Part shown: positions 21,049-32,046 of the stretch, in pieces | Numbering within the stretch: position 1 is the stretch's first letter | How the letters are laid out: each line of letters opens with the position of its first letter | Assembly (NCBI GenBank): GCA_028673005.1 | Contig: CM054114.1 | Span: 124,091,307-124,155,306 of the forward strand | Direction of reading: 5' to 3' | DNA: 64,000 nucleotides | Source of the DNA: Tanypteryx hageni | Taxonomy: Eukaryota > Arthropoda > Insecta > Odonata > Petaluridae | Notes under the pieces: model-generated | What the model was told of the DNA's origin: nothing | Seen by the model: only the letters and a program-made list of their open reading frames with translations | Database searches by the model: none | Made by a program: the position numbers and the translations under genes

Positions 21049-21294
21049 ATGGCCTCTTCGCCGCCGCCCACCACGCTCCCAGCCGGACTCTTGGAACCTT
21101 CCCTTGCCCCCGTAGACAGGAGCCAAACCTCTTCCTCTGGTTCCAGTTTCCTAGGAGACGCTGGATCGGCGGAGCGTAGGTTCTGCGGGCTCGGGTGTCT
21201 CGCTTCAGAAATGGGCCATATCTCCGCGCGAATATGTACCAAATGGGCCAAATTGTCGGCGCTCCAGTATATCGAATACAAAATCGGCAGGTGA
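21049..21294 (+). CDS. Candidate first coding exon (hypothetical)
   Basis: An ATG at 21049 in the context CGGTCGCCATGG opens an 81-codon frame. The product starts MASSPPPTTLPAGLLEPSLA, continues Ser-rich (SQTSSSGSSFLGDAGSAE) and ends WAKLSALQYIEYKIGR. The frame meets TGA at 21292, but just before it the DNA reads CAG|GTGAGG (donor at 21291), a good metazoan 5' splice site, so the frame could continue in a spliced transcript. It lies in the CpG-rich region. I do not recognise the protein. A 193-codon minus-strand frame (20781-21362) covers the same DNA and competes with this reading. Confidence 0.3.
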   Translation: MASSPPPTTLPAGLLEPSLAPVDRSQTSSSGSSFLGDAGSAERRFCGLGCLASEMGHISARICTKWAKLSALQYIEYKIGR

Positions 21295-21821
21295 GGAATC
21301 GAGAGGAGACTGTTCAATTTCTCTCGAGCATCTTTTGAGTTCCTCTTATGCGCGCCTGCCACTTATGAGAGCGGGTGTCGTCGGATTCCAAAGCTTTCCC
21401 GTTCCTGCAGAGTGAGGAGAACACGCAGGGTGTTTCCCACCCCATTGCTTTGTAAAAGGGCGGCCGACTTCTTTGAAAAAAGAAAACAGCCAGCTACCGG
21501 CTCTTTTTCGAAAAGAAAAATATGAACGAAGGAAAGGTAAAACACGGTCGAAAATTTCGTGTTTTGTTCAACAAAGACGCACTTCTCTCGATGAATTTTA
21601 AAAATACCGCCTTCCACAACGCCAACTACCGGCGCTCTTTCGAACAATACTGGTTTTGCAAATTAAAAATTATCGGTATTGTAGATTAAATGAAGGCCAA
21701 GGATTTATTCCTTCGAGTTGGTCCAGAGAGTAGTAGTCTTAGCAAATGCGAGAGGGAAAGATATGGGCTACTCTCCAAGGAGCACAAAGTGTAGGAGTGT
21801 ATATATAGCACCACAAACACA

Positions 21822-21854
21822 CAAGCTCGCACACACACACACACACGCGCGCAC
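21822..21854 (+). repeat. (CA)n/(CG) microsatellite
   Basis: A short run of CACACACA passes into CGCGCGCACTC. Confidence 0.75.
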
Positions 21855-22497
21855 TCAGAAAACGGACGGAATTATTCTTATCGCGCGAAAAAATCCTAAA
21901 TACTTCCTCGAGGTAAAGCAGTCGTCAAACGGTCACACGACATTCCTGTCAGAACAGAACAACTTTTATCGGAACAACACGACAAAAATAGATGCCGTCA
22001 CATGGGATCTATTCCCGAACTCGCCCAAAAACACTTTATCCGAACACGATCGACCGTAAACAGAAGGGAAACTTCACGCTCTGTCCGGACACGCCTCCCG
22101 TATCACCCTGTTCCGTCCGAAGATCACGTTTCCTCCCTCCACATTCGTCACCTTTTCGTAACACGACCGTTCATCAGAGGGTTCAGCCGGACAGTATCTC
22201 GCCCGAGCAGATAGCGGTAACCGCGCTTCGTCAGGGAACATCCCACTTCGTATGTTTTTTATTTGTTAAAAAAAAACTAAAACCGGAATCCTTTCGGGTG
22301 GAAACACGCGAAGATCGTGGTTTCACGGTCAGATTCGTCCACACCGCCAAGGCGCTTGGAGTGGTATTACTTGCACAAACAAGAACGCGAAATCACGCGA
22401 ACGCACTCGCGGTATGGGAGCGCTTCAACCGTTTCGCGAATCGCACCGAAGGGGCCGAGTACCGCTAGAGGACTGCCCCGTTGAAAAAGCCGGTGAA

Positions 22498-22735
22498 AGG
22501 TATGAGGGGAGAGGATAGAGGAAGGGAGAGAGGGAGATAGGGAGGGATAAGGAAAGGAGAGGTGAGGAAGAACAGAAAGGGAGGGAGAGAGAGAGAGAGG
22601 GGGGAGGTGGAGGAGGAAAACTACGGAGGAAGTAGAGAGGGGAGGAGAAAGGAGAGAGATGGAGATAATAGGAGGGAGAAAGGTAGGTAAGTAGAAAGGA
22701 GGGAGAGAGAGAGAGGGAGGGGGGGAGGCTAGGAA
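22498..22735 (+). repeat. GA-rich low-complexity stretch
   Basis: GGGAGAGA and GGAGGAGAAAGG steps fill the interval within the GC-rich region. Confidence 0.8.
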
Positions 22736-24044
22736 AAAACTTGGTTCACTTGGCTAGTTACCTAAGCCAGGAGAACGGAACAGGAACGATGAAGGCGGGG
22801 AGGGGGAAGACTGGGGGAGGTGGGCGGGAGGGAGTTGGCCGCAAACTACCGCTATCAAGCTCTTCCTATCCTGCAGTTTTAAAAAAAGAAATAAACACAA
22901 AAAATACAAAACATACTACACTTGCGAAACGAACCTTTCCCTTAAGAGGGGGAAATAAAATGACAAAAGCGAAACAAAATTTCCAAATAAACACACGCCC
23001 TCTCCCTCCTCCGACCAATCCCTCACTCTCCTCCACTACCCCTACTTCCTCTTCCCTGAGCTATTTCGGTTCCGGAGATTGGGAAGGAAGCGAAATGAGA
23101 AAAAAAGAAAAGAAACTCCCAAGACACCCCAGCGCCGCCGCGAATGAAAAAAAAAATGAAAGGCGAAATCAAAATCCGGGCGCGATGCATAAAAAGCATG
23201 GATGAATAGACGATGGTCCTATACGTACGCGTACTGAAAAGAAAGTGAAGGCGAGGCAAGTGAGGGAAACGTTCGACTTGGGATAAGGCAAAGAGGTCAG
23301 AGGGTGACGGATGAACAGAGAAAAGGAACAAAGACATCCGTTATGGACAAAGGGAACCGGACGGAGGGAACTTGAACACCACGGACAGCTTCGCGCGCTA
23401 GAGGGATGGGCGCGGGTGACGGACGAACGGACGGACACGCCACGGACACTCTTTTTAGATCCCACTACCCCTTTCACATCGCCGCCTCACAGAGAGCGAC
23501 GGGCAGAAAACAGCGACGCAGCGATAACTGTTGTATATCTCTACATAGGAAGCGCCGCGCGCGCAAGGGACTCCTCCCCTCCCTGATCTTTCCACCCCTT
23601 CCCTCCCCTCCCCGACCTCCCCCACTCCCGGCAGAAAGCCCGCCGAAAACTCGAAACACATGTATAATCGATATATGCCAGAGGCGAGCAGGGCGCATGA
23701 TCAAGACCCACACCATCGCCTCTCGAATTTCTCCCCCTCCCTCCATTGCTCCTCCCCCATTTAACGTAGTGCTTCCAAAGCTTCCCTCCGCCCTCACCTT
23801 CAACCTCCCTTATTCCCTCGTGTGCCACGTCACCATCCACTCCCGCCTCGATCCAAAAACGCCCACGCACGCGGTGACTAGATGGAAAGGGGTTGATTGC
23901 GCCAAAGTAGACCGCGGAGCGTGCCCAGAGCAAGGGGCAAGAGCGCACGGCCGTGCGAAAATATTCATGCCATTCAAGAGGGAGAAAGGAGAAAAGCCTT
24001 TATTCAGGCGACGTTGAGAGTATCAAGTACATACTCTATTAGAG

Positions 24045-24672
24045 TAGACTTCCGATTAACCGGGTTCCGCACGACCGGAATATTTAAAACTTGATGACCT
24101 GCAAGTCTTTCACGCTGCATTACGTGCGTGAAAATGTATCTTATTTGCTTGACTTACGCGTAATGAACTTGGTAATTCATTCATCGCAATTCCGCCTTCC
24201 GGTAAGTTTTAGGCACGCCCAGGTAAATCTGAGCTATCAAAGGCCGTTCTATTCATGTTCTCTTGCCTTAATATTATTTTCCTCTTCCTACCTCATTGCC
24301 TCTTTCCTAACATCATTCCTTCAATGGCTTCTTTCAGCTGACAATTTCCTTCCAAAATTTGACCTACAAACTTGTTAATATTAGACTTGCTTAAAATTAA
24401 ATTGTTTGTTTCTTTACTATCTAAATTTTAACTTATTCTTTTTTCAGTCGCGTGCGACATGGCGAGTAGTTGGGCATATCGATCAACCGGGATATCCGAT
24501 TAACCGGGACAAGCTCGGTCTAGAAGTGATGAGTAAATCGGAAGTTTACACACAATACGGATTAGACATCAACATTACATATATTTGTGTGATTTTTATT
24601 TGCCTGTAATACGGCACGTTTAGGTGGGCGTATATCAATAAACCGGAATATCCGATTAACCGGAACAGTCTA
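24045..24672. mobile_element. Tigger-like element with CCGATTAACCGG termini
   Basis: The left end is TAGACTTCCGATTAACCGGG. The right end read inward is TAGACTGTTCCGGTTAATCG. Each starts at TA and carries ATTAACCGG and CCGGAATAT boxes. Similar boxes near 24479-24510 (AACCGGGATATCCGATTAAC) suggest a second terminus, so two nested or adjacent MITEs are possible. No transposase is recognised. Confidence 0.5.
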
Positions 24673-24755
24673 AAATTTGAGGAAGCCGGTATATTTACGT
24701 AGAACACGAATTGGATTTCAACTTCATATGTTTTTGTGCGTTGAAATAATGCAAG

Positions 24756-25080
24756 AGAGGGAGAGTGGCGAAAGGGAGATAGAAAAAGAGAGAGGGAGGA
24801 AAGGAGATGGAGAGAGAGAGAGAGAGATATTGGGGGAGAATAACACATCACAGGAGCTGGCGGGCGGAAAATGCGTCGACCGTTGCCACGAGAGGACCTA
24901 TCCCTTGGGGATGGATACTTCCACCTGGACTCTCACTTTCCTCATCTTTCCCTCTCTTTCCCCTCTCTCTTCCTCTCGTCTCTTTATCCCCTTCCTCCCT
25001 TTTCCCTTCCTAATTCAATCTCTTTTTGTCACTCCCTCTTCATTCATTTCTCTCTCTCCCTCTCTATATCTCCACTTGTT
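24756..25080 (+). repeat. GA-rich then CT-rich low-complexity pair
   Basis: A GAGAGGGAG block (24756-24832) and a CTCTTTCCCT block (24935-25080) flank about 100 bp of ordinary sequence. Ser/Leu/Pro-rich frames here are translations of the simple sequence. Confidence 0.75.
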
Positions 25081-25493
25081 GATACGCCGGGAACCGAGCG
25101 GCTCCCCTACCGGAATGAGAGATATGTTCATTGAGGGGAAGGACTAGAGGGGGTATGAGAGAGAGTGAGAGAGGATATGGCAAGAGAGGGGTTTTATAAG
25201 GGAGTGGGGCGACGCCCTTACCCCGTGACCCTTTGGATTTTTTATAGGCCAGCGGCGCAGGAGACAAGGGACATTTTGAGAGAGAAGGCTTGGTTTCGCT
25301 CGGGGAAAAAACGAAAACGGCTCGAATCTCCAGCCCTGATTCGGCCGCAAGTAAGCCCCCGTCAAAGGGGAAACGTAAGCAGGGGCGGGTCTAGGTGCAT
25401 AGCTTAGAGGGGGTAATAAGATGACAAATGTATTTACTGACAAATATTTATGTAAAATAATACCGTCTCGTTACAATAAATACGCAGTGTATA

Positions 25494-26061
25494 CAGGTTT
25501 CCCTCTCTTTATGCGGGTTCGCTATTATGCGACAAACTTATTGCTACCAGAATTTCACTTTATGAGTCTTTGATTCTCTCTTATGCGGTTATGCGGCCAG
25601 TGTACAAATGAAAGAAATTTCTTCACTACACCACAAGGCGACCATTCAACCTCTCATTGTCTCTTATGCTGTGCGTATCAATACTGCAGTAAAAGAGACG
25701 AGAGCTGAGAGGATATAGTAGATTGGAGATGAGACGGAGATTTCGTGTGATACTTTTTGAGCACACTTGTGAAATTTTGTCTCCTTGCCCGCGGAACTTG
25801 CGTAGAGCTAAGACAACCATCCAGCACCTCCACTATCATGTCACTCACAGCAGCGACTATAATTTAGTGTTCACTGTTTTAAGTTTGTATTTAGCGCATA
25901 AGAAGTCGTTATGGAGCGAAAGAAGAGCGTGTCGGAGGGGAGTTAGGATTGCTTGTGAACGTATCCCTATTTTTTACATGTAAATATGGTTTCTGTTTAT
26001 GCGAATTCGCTTTATGTCTCTTTCCTGGAACGCAACCCCCGCATAAAGAGAGGGAAACCTC
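25494..26061. mobile_element. MITE family N, complete, 568 bp
   Basis: Left end CAGGTTTCCCTCTCTTTATG and right end read inward GAGGTTTCCCTCTCTTTATG are identical except for the first base, and the match continues into GCGGG. TA flanks both ends. Inner phrases TTATGCGGTTATGCGG and TTTATGCGAATTCGC resemble the termini. A 43-bp right-end remnant lies in E1 at 8469-8512. TA target and terminus style suggest the Tigger/pogo class. No transposase. Confidence 0.75.
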
Positions 26062-26066
26062 TATTA

Positions 26067-26810
26067 TGTACTGATTAGATATTTGCAAGATATTTCTAAA
26101 ATGGCTATAATGTAAAATAAATTAATTGAGATAATATTTTAAAGAAGACTGACCGTCTCCCTTCGAGGGGGTAATTATCCTCCCCCTTTGTATCCGTCTC
26201 GTTTGTTCGCGGGGGACAGGTATACTGGAAAATAACAGCAAAGCATCGTGTGGCTAAGGAAATTAGGGGATAGGCTACCTCGCCCCCAAGACCAAACCTT
26301 CTACTGTTTTTATACTCTCTTTTATCAACTTCACCTGAGATATATTCATGTATTCAAATCCGAAATATTGATGAATTTGAATCAAAAGTTGTACATGATA
26401 AAAAATATTAGGACGTCTCTCTATAAAAAATATTTAAACCGTTTTCAAGTTTTGGTGTTTTAATTATATTTTAAAATTTAAGAACAGATCGACTGAGCAC
26501 CTAGTGACACCAAGCGGCAGGAAATAGGATGTTGATTAAAACAAGAATTTTTCAGACTACTTTTAATGTAGTGAATAATTTAATCAACACATGTCATACA
26601 TATTTTTAGAAACATTCATGATTATATCTAATGAAAATTTTCCTTAAGATCCAGATATTTTCTGTGCCAAAAATTTATTTTATACTTTTCAGTGCGCTTT
26701 ATAAAATAAACGGCGCAATATACATTGCATAAACTTTCTCATATATGTATATACGTTTGGTCGACTGTGTACGCTTATAAAAGAAAAACGCTTATAAATC
26801 AAAGTTAACC
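26067..26810. other. Unassigned AT-rich sequence
   Basis: Nothing is recognised except short C/G patches near 26150-26220. Confidence 0.3.
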
Positions 26811-27400
26811 GTAGTTGAGCGTATATTTTAATGCCACTGGTCGATATTTAGTAATGTTTTGGATATACGGCTTAGTATTATTTGTGACATCAGGCTGTAC
26901 GATTGGATGGATTTTAATCAAAATCCTTACAGCTTGAGTAAATCGAATTTTATTTCAAAATATCCAAGAATAAAGTACCCTTAATTGTTTTGCAATATCG
27001 TTCATCTCTTGAGAGTGTTTATTATGAATGATATTATCCACAAATATGATGCATCATTCGATTTCGTTTAGGCTGTAATAAGATTTTGGGTAGAACGCGG
27101 CGGAGGCGTGGCGGCATAGGGCTTAGGTAAGGTACTTTTAGCGTACATTGTAATGTCACTGGACGCCATATAGCGATTTTAAGACATATATGGCTTACGT
27201 AGTATTATTTGTGAGATAAGGCTCTACAATTGGATTGATTTTAATCAAATTCTCTGGAGCCATTTTTGAGTAAATAATTTTTTCTAAAAATCGCCAAGAA
27301 TGAACTACCCTTGATTTGTGTGCAATATCATTTTTATGAAAAAAGGTTCTACAAAAGATGATATATTGCATAAATACGAGATATCATTCGATTTTATGTA
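26811..27400 (+). repeat. Diverged tandem duplication, unit about 310 bp
   Basis: Unit 1 (26811-27120) and unit 2 (27121-27400) share, in order, AATGYCACTGG, TTAGTATTATTTGTGA, GATTTTAATCAAA, a CCAAGAATRAA box, ACCCTTRATT, TGCAATATCRTT and ATCATTCGATTT. Divergence by eye is large, so the duplication is old. Non-coding. Confidence 0.7.
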
Positions 27401-28269
27401 CGCGTTTGGGCCCTAGAACAGCGAACAGACCGACAGACAGACGGCATGGCGAAACCCACTTTTATGGATTCATATGGCGCAACAATGGAGGGCGGTATAT
27501 TTTGTCGATTCCCAAAAAATTGTCCAAACACTCAAAAATGACTGCAACGATTACGAATTATACTCGTCCACTTAAATATCTTGTTGTCATAGAACATAGA
27601 CGATAATTCATACGCCAAAATCTCTAAATATAACTTTATAGCGTTCCAAAGACATTGCAGTGCATATGGTGTACCGCCCAGCTTTCGCCAAACTGTCTAC
27701 GCACCAATGCAAACAGTGGCATTGTTGCATGGACTAAAAGCATACAGATGCGAGACACTTTGTGCGATGAGTTTTCAGCCGTAATTTTTAAACGTGCGTC
27801 AACGTTTACTCATATTACAGGAGGTTTACGCAGAATATTAACGTAAAATAAACGAAAAGTAAAGATAAAAAATATTTCACTGGATTGTGACAATGTTAAA
27901 AGCGTCGTGGAAGAGCGCGAGTGAACGACAAAGGTGGAGAAATCCCTCGGGCAAAGGAAAACTCTTGAATCGTCAAGGTCAAGTGAAGACCGAAGTCGTG
28001 TCTGGGTCACAGCCTCCCCGGCCTTCGTTTTTGCTTTATCCGCAGCGTCGGTTTGCATTACCAAAAAAATCAATCTGGACAGCGGGTCTCATTCTGACGT
28101 CTCGTGCAAATAGCGTTCGTCGAATCGGACTTTTATTACGTGCAAGTCGTATTCCACAGGTCGAGGAAAAGAACATGTTTTCTCGAACGATTCGGAGTAA
28201 TTTCTTTTCATCGATTGCAGAGCGTAACAAAGTGATCGTCCAACTCGAGTGTATAACCATCTCTCGCTC
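27401..28269. other. Unassigned sequence
   Basis: Short frames on both strands overlap at 27810-28330. The longest (147 codons, plus strand) runs into M-family DNA and shows no domain. A GACCGACAGACAGACGG phrase lies at 27429. Confidence 0.3.
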
Positions 28270-28590
28270 TACACTAGGGATGAGTTCTAGGAAAATACCC
28301 TGTCAAGCGAAACCGTGCCAAGTTGGTTAGGTTTCCCCACTGGAATACAAGGGGTTACATTTGAGCGCCATCTTGTGATGTTACTTCCTTGATTCCCACT
28401 TACAATTAGTATTACCTCTGAATCGAGCTGAAAAGTTGAATGATTTCTTTATTGCTTGGTAACCGTTAAGAAGCCTTGCTAAAGCGGAATCGATGGTCGC
28501 GCATTTCGAGATAGCTCTAAAAAAATAAGAAAACCGTGCTTAACCGAAAACGTGGAGAGCGAAAACGTGTAATTCGAGGGGTGGAGTGTG
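28270..28590 (+). mobile_element. Family M MITE copy
   Basis: It is colinear with the 14710 copy: GCGAAACCGTGCCAAG, GGGTTACATTTGAGCGCCAT, TAAAGCGGAATCGATGG, AAAACCGTGCTTAACCG and the end GTGTAATTCGAGGGGTGGAG. The left terminus is poorly preserved. Confidence 0.6.
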
Positions 28591-28592
28591 CT

Positions 28593-30300
28593 TTTCTTTT
28601 GAACTAACGCCTAGTTATCTTCAGGAAATCCATAAAAAATTCCACGGCAAATAATTGAAACATGCGATAGAAAAGTTTTCATATTCACGAATCCGTTTTA
28701 GCGACGTTCATCCGAATGTTTTGTTGAAGTGCGGATAAAATTGCACGTTTGGGTGACATCGCTAAAAATGCGATACTAATATTCACTTATATTAAATATA
28801 TGAAAATATGCAATTACAACACTTTGTAATTGGTTATTCCATAAAGTTACGCCATGAGCAGTTGAGATAAATATATCATACACGAAAATGGAATTCGGGG
28901 GTAATAACACTCGATCAGGATTGCCAAAACGACAAATATAATCTGGAATTTCAAATCATGAATCCCACGATAGGAAATTAATTAAAAACGGCAACCAGAA
29001 ATTAATATAAGATTCGGCCAAATAATAATAATATATCTGTACAGAATCCATATATAAGGGCTACCGACTTTCCAGAAACAAATAACGATTCCTGGCGTTC
29101 CTGTGAGAGCGAAATCCCGCCTGATTCGTGCCATAGATTGCGAAGCCTCGTTCTGCATTTTCTTTTCGGTCTCGTGTAACATGCAGCGTCGCAGGGAAAG
29201 GCCGAGCCACCAAGTTCCCATGGGAATCGCTACGTATGACTACGTATGACAATGCATCCATACTCGGGTGGCGAGAGCCCTATCGGCAGCGACCTCGATT
29301 GAATATATATATATATATATATACATACATGCACACGCACATCGGAGGAGAGGAAGTGATGGTGGGTGGAGAGAAGGGGGAGGGCTCTCCCTGATAAAAA
29401 TTCCTCCGCGTCAGATTCGCCAGCGAAGGCGAAGGCCGATTCGCGACTAGCGACGTCACAATAGGGGTTAACGACGGTTGACTCTCTTCTCAATTCGAAA
29501 TAAAACGCTGATTTCCATCGAGGAAGGTGGTTAAATAACAAACTACAAGGGTAAAACGTTTACGAATAACTCTTCATGTTAAGTGACGGAGACAATTTGA
29601 ACACCATAAACTAAAAAAAAAGTTGAATATTCGTTAATACTCCAAGAGGCCGACTCGCCTTCCAACACACACACACACACAGTTGAATAATGTCGCGTCA
29701 GGCGGGAATCTTGTTTCTGTGGTGAACATTTGATTACGTTTCAATATTCAAAGCGAACTAAAAAAGAATAACTGTAATTATCCGCGTATGGGACGTTGTA
29801 CTTTTTTCCGAAAAATTGTGGGCTCGAAAATTGGGTGAGTCCCTTTACAAGAGCACATAATTCTTTCCTAAATGAAAAGACAGAAAATTCAGGGTTGTAA
29901 ATTGCAAGAAGTCTATTTTAATATCCTAAAAAATAAATATATTACACATAAATTTTATCATAAAAACCAAAAATTATACGCGGCACGAACTGTAGTGTGT
30001 TTTGATGAAAGGGTAGATGAAATTTGGACGCAAAAAGTGCGTAAGAAAGGAAACATTAAAAATCTCAAATTAAAATCCGTGAAATTCTCTGTTTGGGGCC
30101 CTCGCCCTAGCGCCTAGCGACGGAAAAATCCGCCCCACTCTGAGGCTGTCCTAAATCGCTACATTACGTATGCGCCTTATATGCGGGTACACTGAATTTT
30201 TCTAGAATTTTAGACAAAAAACCCACCTGCGTCCTATACACGGGTATTTACGCTTATTTAACTACGACAGCTACTAAGAAAAATCCCACGTATTAAGCTT
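28593..30300. other. Unassigned sequence with small repeats
   Basis: Contains a doubled CTACGTATGA (29230-29249), a short (TA)n at 29304-29324, and a (CA)8-type run at 29666-29681. Around 30085-30120 the GGGGCCCTCGCCCTAGCGCC phrase resembles hAT termini but no partner end was found. No gene is recognised. Confidence 0.35.
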
Positions 30301-30370
30301 GTTGCGACAGTTCTGCGGTAGAATATCCGCCCGGCAAGCAGAAGATCCGGGTTCGATTAACGGTCGCGGC
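30301..30370 (+). tRNA. tRNA-Gly-like relic, probably a pseudogene or SINE head
   Basis: A 70-nt segment folds as a tRNA with a complete 7-bp acceptor stem (GTTGCGA with TCGCGGC, two G-U pairs). The D-arm region GGTAGAAT and the T-loop GGGTTCGATT are like those of tRNA-Gly. The anticodon loop CCGGCAA would give anticodon GGC instead of GCC. The T stem keeps only three of five pairs and the anticodon stem four of five, so a functional tRNA is unlikely. Downstream sequence to about 30530 could be a SINE body. Confidence 0.5.
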
Positions 30371-31084
30371 CGAATAATTCTACCGATTCGCATTTTCTCC
30401 CACATTCCATCATATGCCTTTGGCATAAGAGGATCTATTACCGGCACTTTTCATCAGATCTAATAGTAGTTTCATCATAGAGAACAAGTAGACACTGAAA
30501 TCGCGGCAGCGAAGAAATACTGCTTCCAAATTGGTGACGAAAATGTGGTTTCTTCGGTTAAAAAAAACGAGCTAACAATTGAATTAGCGTCACCGCGAAA
30601 ATTCGTTCATCGTGGGCGTGTTAACCGCGGTGACTGTAAAATACGTTGCCAAAGAAATTCTGCTCCCACGTCTATGACGAAACCGGTTCATTTGGAAATG
30701 CGGGATAAATATAACGTTTTAATGTCCTGGCGACAATTTTTTTCTCATCGCCGCTCTAGTCACCGCGGAGACTCGAAAAGGTCGGTTTAGACAAGTGGTG
30801 CGAATTCACTTAAAATGGAGATGGAGGATGAACGCCCTCTGCTGAGGCGGAGTTCCGAGGCTACGGCTAAAATGACAAGTGCCAAACTTCCGAAAAAACG
30901 CATCGAAAATCGATATTGAGTTGTCCCGGTATTCCTTATTTTCGTTCGAGATTATAAAGAAACAATCGATTCTCGCGAACATTTTATTCAAACATAAACA
31001 ATGCGGAGACAAGACGGATATTTAGTTGTTGGAGAGTCGTAAATGGACGTATTACAGAAAAGAACCGTACAGTATACGCACAAG
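30371..31084. other. Unassigned sequence after the tRNA relic
   Basis: A small palindromic phrase, CATATGCCTTTGGCATAAG, lies at 30411. An 81-codon frame at 30545 has no motif. Confidence 0.3.
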
Positions 31085-31325
31085 TATCAGGTATGTACAC
31101 CTGAAACTCCTTTAACACGGATTCGCTCCTGCGCGGTTTGTTTTTTAGATACAAAAAATTCAGATAACGCGGATCAAGGTTCGTATTTACGCATTTTGGT
31201 TGGGCCAGGAATGTGGAATATTAGATTGTTGAGCGAGAAAGAGACATTTTGGAGAGCCAGGGTGCTTTGTTTATAAGCGTAGATAATCCGCAATATCACT
31301 CTATTTGTAGATATATGTGCATCCA
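31085..31325 (+). repeat. Family H fragment, copy H1
   Basis: Shares GTTCGTATTTACGC-like and TTGGTTGGGCCAGGAATG phrases and a tail GTAGATATATGTGC with the segment at 35568-35792. A nearby GCGCGGTTTG places it among the TIR-rich MITEs of this window. Confidence 0.4.
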
Positions 31326-31354
31326 AAGAGAGGGGCTGGAGGAGGGTACCTGAA

Positions 31355-31620
31355 TGGTATGGAATACAACTCTCCATCAACTAGGTATAGCTAGTTTCCC
31401 AAAACACGAGTTCCAACTACGCAGCAGTTTTTCAGAACGCATTCCCCGTATTATAGCAGGGCCAGGTGTACATATCGGACCTTTTACGTCCCTAAATTCA
31501 ATGCATACAAAGACTTTCATTAGGACTACTAGGCTCACTAAACTCGGATTCACATTATGCGGCACTTTTTCGGAACGAATCACCAGTGTTGCGTGAGTGA
31601 AGTGTAAATTTTTAACCACT
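31355..31620. other. MITE-like fragment
   Basis: Phrases AGAACGCATTCCCCGTATTA, GCAGGGCCAGGTGTA and TCGGAACGAATCACC recall H1 and the fragment at 58540-58640 (GGCGGGCCAGGTGTA). The ends could not be fixed. Confidence 0.35.
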
Positions 31621-31962
31621 GGTGCATAACGACAGCTGGAGCACTTTTCAATGATTTTTTTAAAGGAGCTAGAATTTCAGGGTCAAATCTCCATAGAGAT
31701 ACGCCCTCCCATAGCGTGTTGCGCCCTCTGTGTCCTTGCTCCGGAACAGTCGTGCGGCATTTGTCAAAAAAATCCGAAAACAAACACACAAGACAGAAAG
31801 AGAGAGAGAGGAGAAAAAACACTTTTGTTAGCATTAATGTTCGACGGTCTTGTGCGAATCTGAATGCTTCCCTTTTTAAACCGGACGCTAATGAACTCTC
31901 TGCACCGAATGACACCGTGTCATCTACGGTAACGCCATGTTGCACGTGACGCGAACGATTGG

Positions 31963-31963
<1 letters not shown>

Positions 31964-32044
<81 letters not shown>
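31964..32044 (+). repeat. (TA)39 microsatellite
   Basis: An uninterrupted TA run of about 80 bp. The Tyr-Ile-run frame over it is an artefact. Confidence 0.95.

Positions 32045-32046
<2 letters not shown>

Larger units (their letters stand above)
20781..24020. other. Extended GC- and CpG-rich region
   Basis: This is the only part of the window where GC-rich, CpG-dense DNA persists (dense at 20800-21290, 21990-22480 and 23380-23960), broken by GA-rich and CA-rich simple sequence. CG-bearing phrases such as GCGCCGCGCGCGCAAGG (near 23552) are common. A TATATATAG motif lies at 21797-21806. Long overlapping frames on both strands are expected from high GC and are not evidence by themselves. It may be a promoter/5'-exon region of a host gene. 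The CpG ratio was not computed. Confidence 0.5.

Noticed and set aside
20781..21362. 193-codon minus-strand frame in the GC-rich region
   Set aside because: It is antisense to the plus-strand candidate exon, which has the better splice donor. Its Arg/Glu-rich stretches come from simple GGAGGAAGA sequence. It is not excluded as a gene.
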